Assembly: GCA_930367205.1 (NCBI GenBank)
Contig: OV884011.1
Coordinates: 167,411,226-167,475,225, forward strand
Origin: Acanthosoma haemorrhoidale
Lineage: Eukaryota; Arthropoda; Insecta; Hemiptera; Acanthosomatidae
Direction of reading: 5' to 3'
Length of the DNA stretch: 64,000 nucleotides
Part shown: piece by piece, positions 34,701 through 47,090 of the stretch
Layout: the number at the start of each line of letters is the position of its first letter
Position numbering within the stretch: the first letter of the stretch is position 1
Notes under the pieces: generated by a model
The model's database searches: none
Seen by the model: only the letters and a program-made list of their open reading frames with translations
What the model was told of the DNA's origin: nothing
Translations under genes and position numbers: made by a program

Positions 34701-35124
34701 TTTATAAAAAAATGTACAAAATGCCACTGAATCTTAAGTATACTAATATTTTTCCCCCTGGATAGTGAAATCCCCCCCCCCACTCCTGAAGACCCTGATG
34801 AAACCCTAGGAAGGAGAAAAGCCGATACCCCGTTCCACAGACTGAGTCCGGCCTTTTTTTTATTTCATCTGTGCCGCAGTTCTCGCTGTGCGGTCTTGCC
34901 TCCATCACAGCCCCTGTAGCATTAACTCTCCAGTATACTAATATATTATTAGTTAGTAGTTATTTTTGTGAAATATGTGCGTATTTCTTCTCCGGAATGG
35001 ATACAACACCATCATGGAGATAACGAAATGGTTAGTTTGAGAGATTCTTTATTCAAAAAAAAATATAAAATTAGTCCATCCACCGACTAGTATTTTCGAC
35101 AATTTTTCTTTTTCAGAAACTACT

Positions 35125-35340
35125 ATGAAAACAGTTGTTGGGAGACCCGGCTTGGGTCGATGACAATGTTAGATTTTCATCAAGTCTATTAATGGACAAC
35201 GTTGCGACAGTTGGGTAGCCGACATCAACCGGACTCATATGTCGAAACGTTGCACTTAGACTTGATGAAGACCTAACCAATCTTTTCCTTCAACCTAATC
35301 TCCCAACAAAGCCTTCAACTCATTTATACACTCACAATTA
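35125..35340 (+). repeat. Palindromic repeat family, copy 3
   Basis: Left arm GTTAGATTTTCATCAAGTCT then GGACAACGTTGCGACA. Right arm TGTCGAAACGTTGC then TTAGACTTGATGAAGACCTAAC. The arms pair across a loop of about 30 bases (roughly 35169-35275). The downstream tail (CAACTCATTTATACACTCAC) matches the tail of copy 2. Confidence 0.65.
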
Positions 35341-35520
35341 ACAAGGAAAATAGAAATTTCAATTGTTCGAATAAATGTTTCGAATTACGTTTAAAATAAA
35401 TAAATAAAGTTAAGAAGCGACACAAGCAAATACGTAATGCTTTAAAACGGGCCTTGTTTATTTATTATTTCATATTTATTCGAGTTTATCTTTTCAACAG
35501 ATGAAAATAATCAATCAAAT

Positions 35521-35659
35521 CTTTATTGTAATAAAATTACAATCGGCCTTATTGGGAAATATGTAATTCTGTTCGATGTTCTCATTCATATCATATTTAC
35601 AATTCTTCATTCATACAGTATTTATAAACAACCCCGATACCTCCCAAATCCACAAGTAA
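35521..35659 (-). repeat. Jockey-like LINE 3' end, copy F
   Basis: Inverted 3' end (CTTTATTGTAATAAAATTAC and CATTCATATCATATTTACAA), ending at the right after ACCTCCCAAATCCACA. A 10-base direct repeat ATGAAAATAA flanks it at 35511-35520 and 35660-35669. This is a plausible target-site duplication, although in AT-rich DNA chance is possible. Confidence 0.65.
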
Positions 35660-36989
35660 ATGAAAATAAATATCGGAGATATTGACATGAAAAACCGGAA
35701 AGGGATGTAATTTATTTGTCTCGAGTTATTCGTTGCATCAGGATTTTTACCGTGTTAACGACGAGGAAAAGTTATAACTTTAATCTTAAACTGTTTTTTC
35801 CCCATATTTAATAGATGGAAATATGTTTAGGATTAAAGGGTGCAATTTTATCGAGTATTTGGTTTATCAATATCCTTACTTTTCAAAATTGTTTATTTAT
35901 TTGGCATATTATCTCGTTTGTATTAATTTCAAGGTTTTTTTTTATTAATTATTTATGTATTTTACTGTCTTTTTCTTACTATTTTTTATTGTTGCATCTT
36001 TGATTTTGTTTTCCACTTTATTTTAATTTTCGTTCTTCTTTGTCATGTGTAATATTTATTTGCAATAATGGAATATTTTTTAGAAGTACTATATTATTGT
36101 TAATAGTGGACTTGGTCCAATAATAAAGAATATTTTTATCTACCTCTCTAAACTGTTGGATTTGAAGGACTTAGGATTCTCTGTACATTGGAAATGTTGT
36201 TAGATAAAGAAAGTAATAAAATCTAAGATTTTAAGAAGAGAGAATGATGGAAAGTAGACCTACCTGAAGTGCTGTCAAGCAAGGTCTTATAAAGAATTGA
36301 AAACTATTTTTAAAACGAAAATATGAACTAAACTTGTATCTTTTATTAAACACAGTTATGATTTAAGGGATAAATTAAGTAATTAAGCTTTTGGAGTGAT
36401 AGTGACTCTGTAGCAGGAGAGGGTGGCCCACAATAACCCACCATTACTAGCACAAACGAAAGCATGAAATGAAGCCATAAGGCCCCAAATGAGAGAGAAA
36501 AACCAAAATTTTAACAAGTACAGGTCATTATTTGTAGTTCGTTAGATAGACTCTAAGGCTTCACTGTGTGGCTTCTACTCGACAAAGGATATCGGGTTTC
36601 TTCAAAGGATCCGGTTGCAGAGTCAATACCCTTCTTTCCAAAAAGTACTCAAAAAAGAACTTGCTTCTGAGGATGGTCAAGTTGGAAAGTAATCTAGGAC
36701 AAAACCTACACGGATTCCAGCCAAAAGGTACAACGATTAAAAGAGTGCTGATAAAAAATTGAGGACGACAGCCAGGAGAAATCCCTAAAGCAAGGACAGC
36801 GAAGGACCTTGTTGTTAATTAAATACAACCAGGACACCGAACCGATTGGACTAAATCCTCACTGGATAATTGGATGATCGTGATTCATGCACATTTTAGT
36901 TTTCATGATTATAAAGGCTACTTTATATTTAGTTTATTTAATCCATTTTCATCACTGTAAATATACTTTAATTATTTATATGTATACTC

Positions 36990-37135
36990 CTTTATTGTGC
37001 TATAATTACAATCTGCCTTTTATAAGGCAATAAATAATAAGATAAATGCTCTCATTTATAACATATTTACAGTTCATCATTCACTCGCTCATTCATACAA
37101 TATTTACAGACAGCCCAGAGACCTCCCAAATCCAC
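36990..37135 (-). repeat. Jockey-like LINE 3' end, copy G
   Basis: Inverted 3' end (CTTTATTGTGCTATAATTAC, then CTTTTATAAGGCAATAAATAA), CATTCACTCGCTCATTCATA, and an ending after ACCTCCCAAATCCACA. The right-hand end falls at the same family position as copy F. Confidence 0.65.
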
Positions 37136-40100
37136 ATGAGAAGGATAAATATACTTTAAAAAAGAAAAGTCAGGTTCCAGGTTACGAGTTAGGTACTAAC
37201 TAATTCGAAAAATCGAATGAAACTACCGAATGAAAAAAAAAAAACACTCCTTAAATAAAAGTTGCGAACACGACGTTAATGACTTCTTTATTGACTATTT
37301 GTTATTATAGTTTGAAAAACGTGTCTCTAGCTGTAACAAGGGCTCAAATTAAAACAAACATGCACGTGGGTCAAAACGTAAAACGTTTTTTTGGAAAAAA
37401 AAGTAAAAACGAAACTTGGTAGGCGCTTAGTGTTTTTGTCACATCATCTTTTTACCGTTTCGATTTCTTTAGGTTACCGACAGCACGATAAATTTTAGGA
37501 ATCATAAATCTCTTTAATTATTCCAAGGTTATCCCCGGCATCTGCTGCGCAATATTATACAGTTCTACATTCGAAACTTTTTATCCCTGCTCCGGTGAAG
37601 GGTTAGGTACACGTTTTAAGAAAGCGATCCTGTGGTGTAACTTATTCACCTCGGTTTAATGATAATAATGCTTCAAGGACGGCCGGTCCACTGTCAAGAT
37701 CACGTTATTCACGACTTTAAGTCCATTAATCACATTTGGAGAATGAGCTCTGCAGGCCGTAAGCAAAGGAGACCAGGAGAGGCCATCGAATATGCAAATA
37801 CCGTGGCGAGGACTTGTGCGTAGTGATAGCTCTTGTTATAACGGTTTCTAAGGGTACCTGTGACAATTAACTGGAACGGTGCAATTACCAACAGCTGTCC
37901 ATTTGCCTAAATGTCTCTATGTCTGTTTTATGTACGCTACATGGAGGAATAAATCCGGCTCTAATGATGAGTCGTTCTTTAAGAATGCTCAAGCATTTGT
38001 AGTTCATTGCTTCGAACCGCTGGCCAGGGTTATTTTCTTGTAAATTACAATTGAGTAGATCCTGGAGGGATAATGACCGGATTAATGATACTACCCTCCC
38101 CCAAAGAATAGATGGGTTTGTCAGGAAATTGCCAAATCCTTCAATGGGCAACTTTCGACATGAACATGTGAGCATACTATTTTTGTCTGCGCCAGGTTTT
38201 ACTGCTTAAACCATACTGGAATAATAGTGGTTATTACTAATAATAGTGATTATTAATATAAACATTATTATTAATTTTCTTACAATGTATAATTATATAC
38301 TATAAAGGCTGTATAGACTGGAAAGTCCAACCCTCCGACTCAAGAGACAAAACTGATTGGTATTTTGTACACGATATACTGCATTACTGAAAATGTGCAA
38401 AAAAAAATAATCAAAATCTTCTATTTTTTATAATATCGTTAAAATTATCTTATTTACTGTATGTCGTAATCTATTCGTATAAATGAGACATTTAAAAACA
38501 TCCGTGGCTTTTGAGCGATCATTTAATTTATAAATTAAGACCTACTTTTTATTTTACATTAATGAACACATGTGCAGATCCATGAGGTAGAATCATTGGT
38601 GCATGCAGAAGACTAAATATTTCCGGTACCGGTTTGAAGGTATAGCCTCTCCTATCGTGCTTAGCAATTATTCTAGCTGTGATTATCTCATCTCCACCAT
38701 TTTCCCACCGAGCAGTTACCATCTACCAGATTACGTTTAAAAAAAAACTCGAGGTACTACTCGGACTCGCAGAGCTTTAGCACAAACGTGGCGCCTTTCA
38801 ATTTTACTAGTTTTCACTTATTTGTTCTTTGTAGGCACTTTTTCAATTTTTAAATTTCTAAACACTGCTACTTTCACGAATATCTTTGCTCTCATTGTTT
38901 CTTCTTGCTTCTACGACATTTTAGCCCGGCCGTTTGGTCTGTTTCTTTTTTTACTTTTGCCTTTACTTCGTGCCTCGGCTTCGAGTCCTGCCCATGACCC
39001 AGTTCAGCAGTGCTATATATCCCCGCATTCCCCCAACTTTCAAAAGTGCTAGATACCGGCCAATACTCTCTAAGCTCTAATTGGGATCCTATTTTGAAAA
39101 GGTACCACCTCCCGCCATTCGCATGGAAATGCACCAACTCGCCTTCCTTGCTGCCTAACGGATCGAGGTAATCACCACCGACCCGAAAGATGACTGAAAG
39201 GAGAACCAGTGAAAGGAGTTTTGTAGCTGTTTATTAACGAACTTACTAATAGAAAAAGTAAAAGGAGAATTCACTTTCCCGTTTGTAAACCCACTGTGCA
39301 AGAATAAAAGTAAATGCAATTTTCAGCTTCTGAAAAACTCAACCTCAGATGTCAAAGTACTGCAGAAATCGCAATTTTCGAATGCAGAAAAAAATTGAAT
39401 AATTCCAAGAAACCACCAAACGAATTCCTTATGAGGGAAACTTGGTAGTAAAGTTAAAAATCAGAAAATACGCCATTACTAAGTAATATACATATATTTG
39501 TAACATAAGATTCAACTTTACCTCTACATATTATTAGATATAATTTATATTTATAGCTATTTTATGGTCCAGCTTATGACTTGCTGAGCCTGCAATATGG
39601 AAGGACCTTAGGATCTTATTTATCTTTATACTTTCTATTTTATTTAACTCTAATTAGAGATAACCAACTATGTCCAAGAACGATAAACAAATTATTCTAT
39701 TCTAATGCAGGTGCAGAAGAACTCTGGAACAGGAGCTCTAACCCTAATAATGAGCCCTTCACCCTTCCTATCCGACCATTACAGTCACTTACCGAAAGAC
39801 AGGAGATGTCTGCAAAATACAGACGTCCGTTGACCCCCTGAAGCCCTTGCGACAGCACAGACTGAATATGAAGCCCGAGACCGCCTCATTACAATACGGG
39901 CAGGTGCCCCCCCTCCCCATGATTTACACACCGCCCCCCATAAATTTCCTCGGTGCTATTAAATTGAACCATAAATATCTGTACGGGGAAAGGTCGTGAG
40001 GAGAGCTCATGCGGAACCTGCCCTCCGATTGTTCGCTCCACTCCTGCCTCGGGCCTGTCACAGCTTCCATCATTAATGCGCATCCGCTCCGCGCAGCTCT

Positions 40101-41945
40101 TGCCACTCTTAGTTTGTCGCCATTATTATGGTCGCCCTAAGGATCAACAGACAATATTATAACGATATATCATTATAATATATAGGTACTTAGGTAATAA
40201 ACCACTGGAAAGGGAATGAGAAAGAATTTCGTTCCAAAGAGATGCATGGCATTAAACACCAAGATTCAAAAATATTATAATGACAGGTTGAATCTTCGAG
40301 GAGGCAAACATAAATCCGAACTTACGATCTCACGAACCATGGATAACAGAACAGCCTTGATAGGATAAATTAGGAAATCAATATTAATATTTAATAGCAC
40401 AAACACAATAATTAAATCAGAAATTATTTTTTTTCTTTTCGTCTTCACGTAATGTATAAGCATTACATGTACAAAAAAACTATTAACATTATCTAGGTAA
40501 TATCCGCTTAGAAGCGATATTTACACTGATGTTTAACTTACGCCGGGAAGACCGACTGCGTCTCTTGAGAGGTTAAAGAACGCCGACCTCCACCCGTCGC
40601 TTGGTGTACCGTCGTAGGGTGAGTTCATCCACCGGAGACACATCATGTTTTTTGACTCGTTGCAGCAACTAACAAACCCTGTGGTTAAATTAAAATAAAT
40701 TAGGTTAAGATTATGTTGTTAGATGTAAGTTCAAAACTAACTTACAATTCGAATTTTGTTTATGATTAATGAGATGAGCCCCATCACGTTTAAACATGTT
40801 TAAGCAATCTATGCATAATGCATATTAGGCTTTTGTAACAATCACAAATTGCGGTTTTTAAAATAATTAACAATTGTATAAAATGCTACTCACTTATGTC
40901 TATATTGATTTCCATTATTAATAATAACAATGGGATGTGAAAGGGGGGGGTAAGGTTTAAAAGTATATTGTAAGCTATGTTTCAATTTCAATATTGAAAA
41001 TAAGGATTTTTTTTTTAATATTAATTTTTTTCTATTTAACTTAAAAACAATTATTTTGTTTACATTGGAAAAACCAAAAAGGTATAATGATGTCTTTATG
41101 CAATTTATTATTATTGTTTTATGAATTTCATTTTTTCGTGGGTATTTTTATGAAATATATTTATAGCAGTTTTTAGAAATAGCTTTATTTTAGCTCTAAT
41201 AAATGGAAAAACTAAAAAAAAATGAACTCAAGTTTAAATATTCAGAAAATTGAATACACAGTCGGTCTAAAGACGGACTCTTCCGGTACGCCTTGGACTA
41301 TGTTTCTTAAGGCGGATCCATATAGATTCGTTGAACCGTGTCTTTGAAAGCAATCCACAATAGAAGAATAATTTGCCGTTAGCTGGCATTCCAGGTAAAT
41401 TTCACTGGAGCGAAAGAGGAAAAAAAAACAGACCTTATTGTGGATATCTTTTAGGAGTTCGGCAATAACTCGAGGATTCCTTCTTGTAGATAACATCTGA
41501 CAGTAGGCCCGTTATCGAAGGCAGGAATGGCATTTATGATTCCCTTGGAAAACGTATTCATTGAACCCTTTGCGATTTCAGTCCAGGACGAATAATTCAA
41601 AGTCCATAAAATTTTCAATTATGTCAAGTGACATTTTATAACCACAGTTGGACATAGAACTTAAAGTTCAAGAATAGAAAGCTAAATAGAATTTTACATT
41701 GAATAGTTCCGCTTAGTGCCTTGAGTACTTTATAATTAAAATAATGTCCTTTGAACGAAACCTTTTTTACAATCTGCAAATTACATAATGGATGTGCTAA
41801 ATGATCTGATTTATAATGTTCTATTCACATTCTCCTTTATTCAATATTAACAGTATACGTACATATTCGGACGTATGGCAGGAATCAGAGATGAGGGTAG
41901 GGGCTCCTGAAGCCACATTACACTACTATTAGTATGGAGTAAGTG
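37136..41945. other. Long stretch without recognisable genes
   Basis: No domain-bearing open frame. Frames at 37885-38175, 38822-39137, 39581-39841 and 39889-40106 were inspected and not recognised. GC-richer patches at about 38930-39150 and 39850-40110 stand out from A/T-rich surroundings, with no element identified. Confidence 0.3.
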
Positions 41946-42002
41946 AGAGTGTGAGAGCCGCAGACGCTCAGTTTATGAGGGGAAAATACTGACCAATGTC
42001 GT
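41946..42002 (-). repeat. Weak remnant of LINE 3' region
   Basis: GTGAGAGCCGCAGACGCTCAG followed by TGAGGGGAAAATACTGACCAATG resembles the family stretch GCGAGAGCCACATACGCTCAG and TGATTGGAAAAACTGGCCATTG. Diverged and short. Confidence 0.45.
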
Positions 42003-42044
42003 TTAGGCATATTATAGGGCACGTTAGGTGTTCCCATTAATAGG

Positions 42045-42265
42045 TTATCAGGTTCCATGTGGATTTGAAGGATTACAAGAACAACGTTTCTTTAAGTATG
42101 GTTTAAGCATTCAACGTCTCCTTCTAACCATACCTGATGCACACGCGCACTTGGTATGTCGAAATATTGTCTATTAATAAATCTGATCAATATCTAACAT
42201 CTCTCTCTTTCATCAGCTTAAGCCGCTGTCCCGACAAATCCATCCATTCGTTAATGTAAATGAGT
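42045..42265 (+). repeat. Palindromic repeat family, copy 4
   Basis: GGTTATCAGGTTCC and CAACGTTTC on the left, and ATGTCGAAATATTGTCTATT with AATCTGATCAATATCTAACA on the right, correspond to the outer arms. TATGGTTT/AACCATACCTGATG form an inner pair. More diverged than copies 2 and 3. Confidence 0.5.
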
Positions 42266-44489
42266 GTGTTGCAAGTGGATCGAACCGCTTCTCTCTAATT
42301 TAAATGATAGAATAGGTTTTAAACTTGGGCTCATTATACCCATCCCGCAAGCAATTCATCCAAGTGACTATACATAAATAATGCAAGCCGACGTTTGACT
42401 AGACAATAAAATACAACAAAAAAAAATACTATTGCACAGAGATGAACTCCGCAGCCTAGGCAAAAAACATAGCAAGACTCGAATCCAAACTGCGGAACTG
42501 CGTCTGGAATTTTTTTCTTCTTTCCCTTCCAGTCGCCCGACCGTTCGAAGACCAGCGAGCCCTGTCGGTCCTGCCAACCATAAAATAGCCCGCTCAAGTG
42601 TAAAAGTATCCCGGGGCGATAGCCGGGCTGATCCTGAGCGAGTCTTCCTCGTCCTGGTGGGAAGTCGCCATCAGGGAAGGCCCACGTCCGCTGTAACAGG
42701 TAGGAGGTAATTAATCTTTGGAAGTGACGGAATAGAAGTAAAAAGAGGAAGATAGTACGATCATCAAATTTTACCAATTTTATTGTATAAATAATATAAC
42801 GGGGTGTCCGGCAAATGATGAAAAAAAGTATTTTTGTTACCTTTAAGTGTTTATAACTGTTAAGATCAATATTTTTTTTAAATACAACATAGGCTCATCT
42901 CGTCAGCCTGCTAATATTGAACAAAACGGTTAAGTAGGATGCTGTACCAAGATCAGTGATGCACATTGTTTTAAGTTGCCGAGTGCTTGTTCACCTATGG
43001 TCTGGCATTATATGAAAATATGTGATATTATAATATATTGTTTTAATATAGATAGATGGTTGGAAAAAAATATATCAGGGCTAAGGCCTGTCGTGAATAA
43101 TAACCCTTCAAAAATAAAAACAATTTGGCTAGCAAAAAGAAGTATTATATTGCAATATTCAGACAAATGGCAAAGTTAAATAAAGTGTGAACCTCTATAA
43201 GAGGAAATAATATGATAAACTAAAAGATTGTTTAGCTACATTCAATAAATAATGTCATATATATATATATATTTATCCACGGAATCCTTGTAAACATTGT
43301 TAAATTTGAGGCATGAATTTTATTTATTTCGTTTCCTCTAACTCGAGGTTACTCAGGTTCGATCAACAATGAGCTTTTCTTCCTAAATTCCACGCACACA
43401 TATACATCTGACTCTTGATTCACTCATAGCTCTAAAAAACTTGTTTCTCAAAAACTGTAAAAAAAACAACAACAAATAGCTTTAAATTCGTAAAAAGTTA
43501 TTAGGTTATCCTTCGCCATGTATGCCTATAAATACGCTCAGAAGGAAGCCGCCGGATCTCAATTAAAACTGCTTTAATCGACCGACACATAAATCTTGAC
43601 GAGTAAACATTCATTGGTGTTCGATAAAGGTGCCAAAACTAATTTGAAAATTTGTTTTTCTCATTCATGCAGTCTTCCACTCTCTATAATTAAAAATGGT
43701 TCCGAACGTAAATTTATGACATTTAAACCTCTCCGACTATTATTAAAAATGTTTGCGATTTTTTTCTAATAAGAGTAATGATAATAACGCCTTGTTAATA
43801 TTTATGAAGGTTGAGAAGAGATTAAAAAGTAATTCAAAGTAACCAGAAGAAAGATATATTATTTACAACCATTTAGATAAGTTTATTCTCGTCTAGAAAT
43901 TGGCTACTTAGAAAGTTCTTGAGTAGATGGAAGTAAGCACGATAAAGTTTTCCGAAGTAGTCATATTATTTGGCTAATGAGGTAAATACGTGTTTGCTAC
44001 AGCGACTCCTTGGTTGACCTTTGTTAATGCTTCTCAAAACTTTTTAATATTCTATTTCCTAACAATCGTATCCAATCATTTATATGTTCACGGCTGACAA
44101 TGAAATGAAGTGTAGTATTGCAAAGTCTATATAATTTAGCATAGGTACAGTACCCTCTAAAACCATAAGTCATCTATCCTGTGTACACACCGGATCTAAG
44201 AACCGGTATATAAAGTATTCTAATATATAACTAAAGGTAGGCTAAGCGAGAGGTGATAAAAGAAGTTGATGGCGCTCTATACCGCTAGTAGATGGTATCC
44301 TAGATGCGCAAAAACTGCTCGAGATACAGTTAGACACTGCGCAGCTCATGCATGAGGTGCTGCGATAGGGAAAGTGCACGTGTGAATAGAGATGAGTCAG
44401 TGCATAGGGCATAGAGGGTAGAGTCTTGGAGTTCAGCCATAGAAGATTGTTGAAGATTAGAAATCGGCGAGTTTTCCATTCGTACAGGA
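42266..44489. other. Unassigned sequence with one GC-rich block
   Basis: A GC-richer block at about 42430-42710 holds overlapping open frames on both strands (up to 147 codons on the minus strand, 42334-42777), none with a recognised domain. An (AT)n run lies at 43257-43272. Sequence around 43990-44110 weakly resembles the tail of the palindromic repeat family. Confidence 0.3.
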
Positions 44490-44615
44490 TAGCTACTTGG
44501 AAGACCACCCGACTGGATATTCAGAATCTTCCGGGTTTGAATCCTGTCCCTGTCATTGTAGTTTGCCTTTGGCAAGTAATTATTAAGAATATCATTTATA
44601 GGAAGACTGTTTTAT
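44490..44615 (+). repeat. tRNA-derived SINE fragment
   Basis: GATAGCTACTTGGAAGACCACCCGACTGGATATTCAG, then a good box B (CCGGGTTTGAATCC), then CTGTCA, a T-rich part and TTTGGCAAGTAATTATTAAG. The head and tail order matches the copies near 1.65 and 62.65 kb. Box A is degenerate. Confidence 0.5.
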
Positions 44616-46780
44616 AGTTATTTTTTAGTTCAAACTCAACAAAAATTATTCTTCCTTATCCTTGTTTTATTTGTAATCTACTATTGTCTGTTTATTAATA
44701 CTTTGAATGATACTAAATTCCTGACCTGCTATTCTAGACCCTTGACCATAACCAAAAGTAGTCGCGTGAACAATATCAAGAGATGAAAATGAACCTCAGC
44801 CAAATTAAATGTATAATTTCTCTAAAAATTCTATTTTTTAAAATTCCTTTTGCTTTAACGTCTTAAATGTATCCTTCAATACAAGACGAAATATCAGAGC
44901 TTTAAATTTTAAATTGCCTATGAGCTAAGATTCGTGAATCGTTAGTGAAACACAAGAGACTAATAAATTATATCATATTATGATCATTTTTTTTTCAAGG
45001 TATAAATTATGATCATTTTTTTTTTAACTCGCTCTTATTATTATCTTAATTATAACATAAATAGCGTAATATACGAGTGTGTCATAGTTCGGTCTAGGTA
45101 ATCATTTTAGTAAATATTTTATTTGTATAGATATTTAATGGTTAATTTTTAATGCTTTTGTACCTCTACTTTTTGATAGCCGAAACTGTTCTATTTTGAG
45201 GAAGGTATCCGAATAGCGGAAATACAAAGTTCTGTGGAAAGTGGACCAGACATCTGCATACAATGCTGAGACCTCCCCCACTTCTAGTAGGTACTAAATC
45301 ATCCCCTTCCTCCAAGTGTAAGAGGTTTTACTGTTGTCGTAAAGCGAGGTTAGTACCGGCATTCGGTGAGGTAGATGGTACTGGCACGTGCATTCTTTGT
45401 CGGTAAATGTAAGGCTTGTATCATTGCAGGCCCAGAAAGACGGAATTATAAAAATATCGGACAAAAAGTCTTGCTTCGATCTTTAAATAACCACCGATTT
45501 TTGGCCAATTCTTCTTCTTCTTCTTTTATTCGTTGCAGATTGATGATAGCTTTCCCCTATCCATTATCCCTCAGGAGTTAACAGGAAGTGGTTTTGCCCA
45601 GGTGAAAAATGTTCAAAGGTTTATCGTCATCGAGTGAGGTATAGAAAAACACTAGATGAAACTCGAATGAAAAAATCAAGTGCAGGGGAAAAGTAGGGGA
45701 CGAGGTAGCAAAACCTCTACTTCAAGATTAAACCTCCCCGATAGAAAAAATATTGAAATATAATAATTTATCAGCGGTTACTGTTTATGAGCTATTTTAA
45801 TATAAAGTTTGAACTAATCTGTTCTAATTTTCTGATTAAAATATATAAACAACTGCAACCGTTAAGAATTTAGTGTAAGGTAAATAAGTTCTCGTAATTC
45901 CAGCCTTTTTTAAAAAAAAACCTTTAAAGGTACCACACCCATAGTCACATACATACGACCTTCATCTGTCATAGTACTGTTGAAGATATCGCAATGAGGC
46001 AGTTGTGTAAGAGTTAACGAGCTGCGGACAAGATAATCACAGGCCAATGGATGATAATTGATAGACGCAATCATCATCATCATTGCCAATCATCACGGTC
46101 TCTGGGGCAATCATTTTGGTAGAGGATTGCCTCAACGAGCATTTTTTTTTTCCAAAATGGCCTACTTTAGCGGTCAATAAAAATTTCTGGTACGAAACTT
46201 TCAGAACAAACAACTACGATAGATTTAACTGTCATACGGTACGAGTTATGAGCAGTAGACCGTATTTTGGGACGGATCTACTGACTACTGGCTGCTACCA
46301 ACAATAAAAAAACAGACATGCGACCACTTACTATTTCATGGCAGACTATTGAATACACAAAACAAAAGTACAATACAAACGATAATATTAAAAGGAGTCA
46401 CATGGCCTATTTGGAAACAACAGTTTGATCAATGATTACCTTAAAGAGTTAAACTCGTTTGTTGGCATCATAGGATAAAGCGGAGTGAATTACAACATAT
46501 GATACAGTTATGCCTTTGTGTTGTATTTGGTTTATTATTCATTTTTAAGTACTTCGTTATATTTATTTAAATGTTATATTTCTTTCGTTTTTATTTTTTA
46601 TTTTTTAGAGGGTTTCATATTAATGTTTACAATTTTTTATCATTATTTAATGTTTTTAAAAGTCAATATCATGCAGTTATTACCTGATAGGTATAGCATG
46701 TAGATATAGTAAAAGTATTAATTAGTAGACACAAAGTAATAAATAAAATGTCTCTAAATTTTCATTTTATAAATATATAT
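44616..46780. other. Unassigned AT-rich sequence
   Basis: No gene recognised. It includes TTC repeats at about 45509-45525 and an ATCATCATC run near 46070. The open frames present are short and featureless. Confidence 0.3.
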
Positions 46781-46792
46781 ATTAAATATAAT

Positions 46793-47079
46793 CTATGTAT
46801 AGAAACATCTTTAGTGTGATAAAATTTCAATTTGCCTTACTGAGCAATAAGTAATTGTGATAAATGTTCTCATTCATACCATATCTACAATTTTCATTAA
46901 CTCCACACGATTGTCACATCCCTCACATGCGAAAGAGGAAGTGGAGTCTTGGGAAGCTCCTCCATCAACCGCGTCACTGGATACGAGCCTGCGAAGGCTG
47001 ACCAAGAGCGCGAGAGCCACAGATGCTCAGGACATGATTGGAGAAACTGGCCATTACCAGGACTCCCGCTGTAACGTAT
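46793..47079 (-). repeat. Jockey-like LINE 3' region, copy H
   Basis: Inverted 3' end near 46817 (GTGTGATAAAATTTCAATTTGCC), CATTCATACCATATCTACAA, CATGCGAAAGAGGAAGTGG, GCGAGAGCCACAGATGCTCAGG and CAGGACTCCCGCTGTAACG at the right. It lacks the CTCGCTCATTCATACAGTATTT block of other copies. An 11-base direct repeat TTAAATATAAT flanks it (46782-46792 and 47080-47090), a plausible target-site duplication. Confidence 0.75.
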
Positions 47080-47090
47080 TTAAATATAAT

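Noticed and set aside
42334..42777. 147-codon minus-strand frame
   Set aside because: It lies in a GC-rich block with overlapping frames on both strands. The product is a mix of hydrophobic and low-complexity segments with no recognisable domain.
42795..42990. CGGGGTGTCCGGCAAATGATG as the end of a DNA transposon
   Set aside because: It looks like terminal sequences of some insect repeats, but no inverted partner or duplicated target was found nearby.
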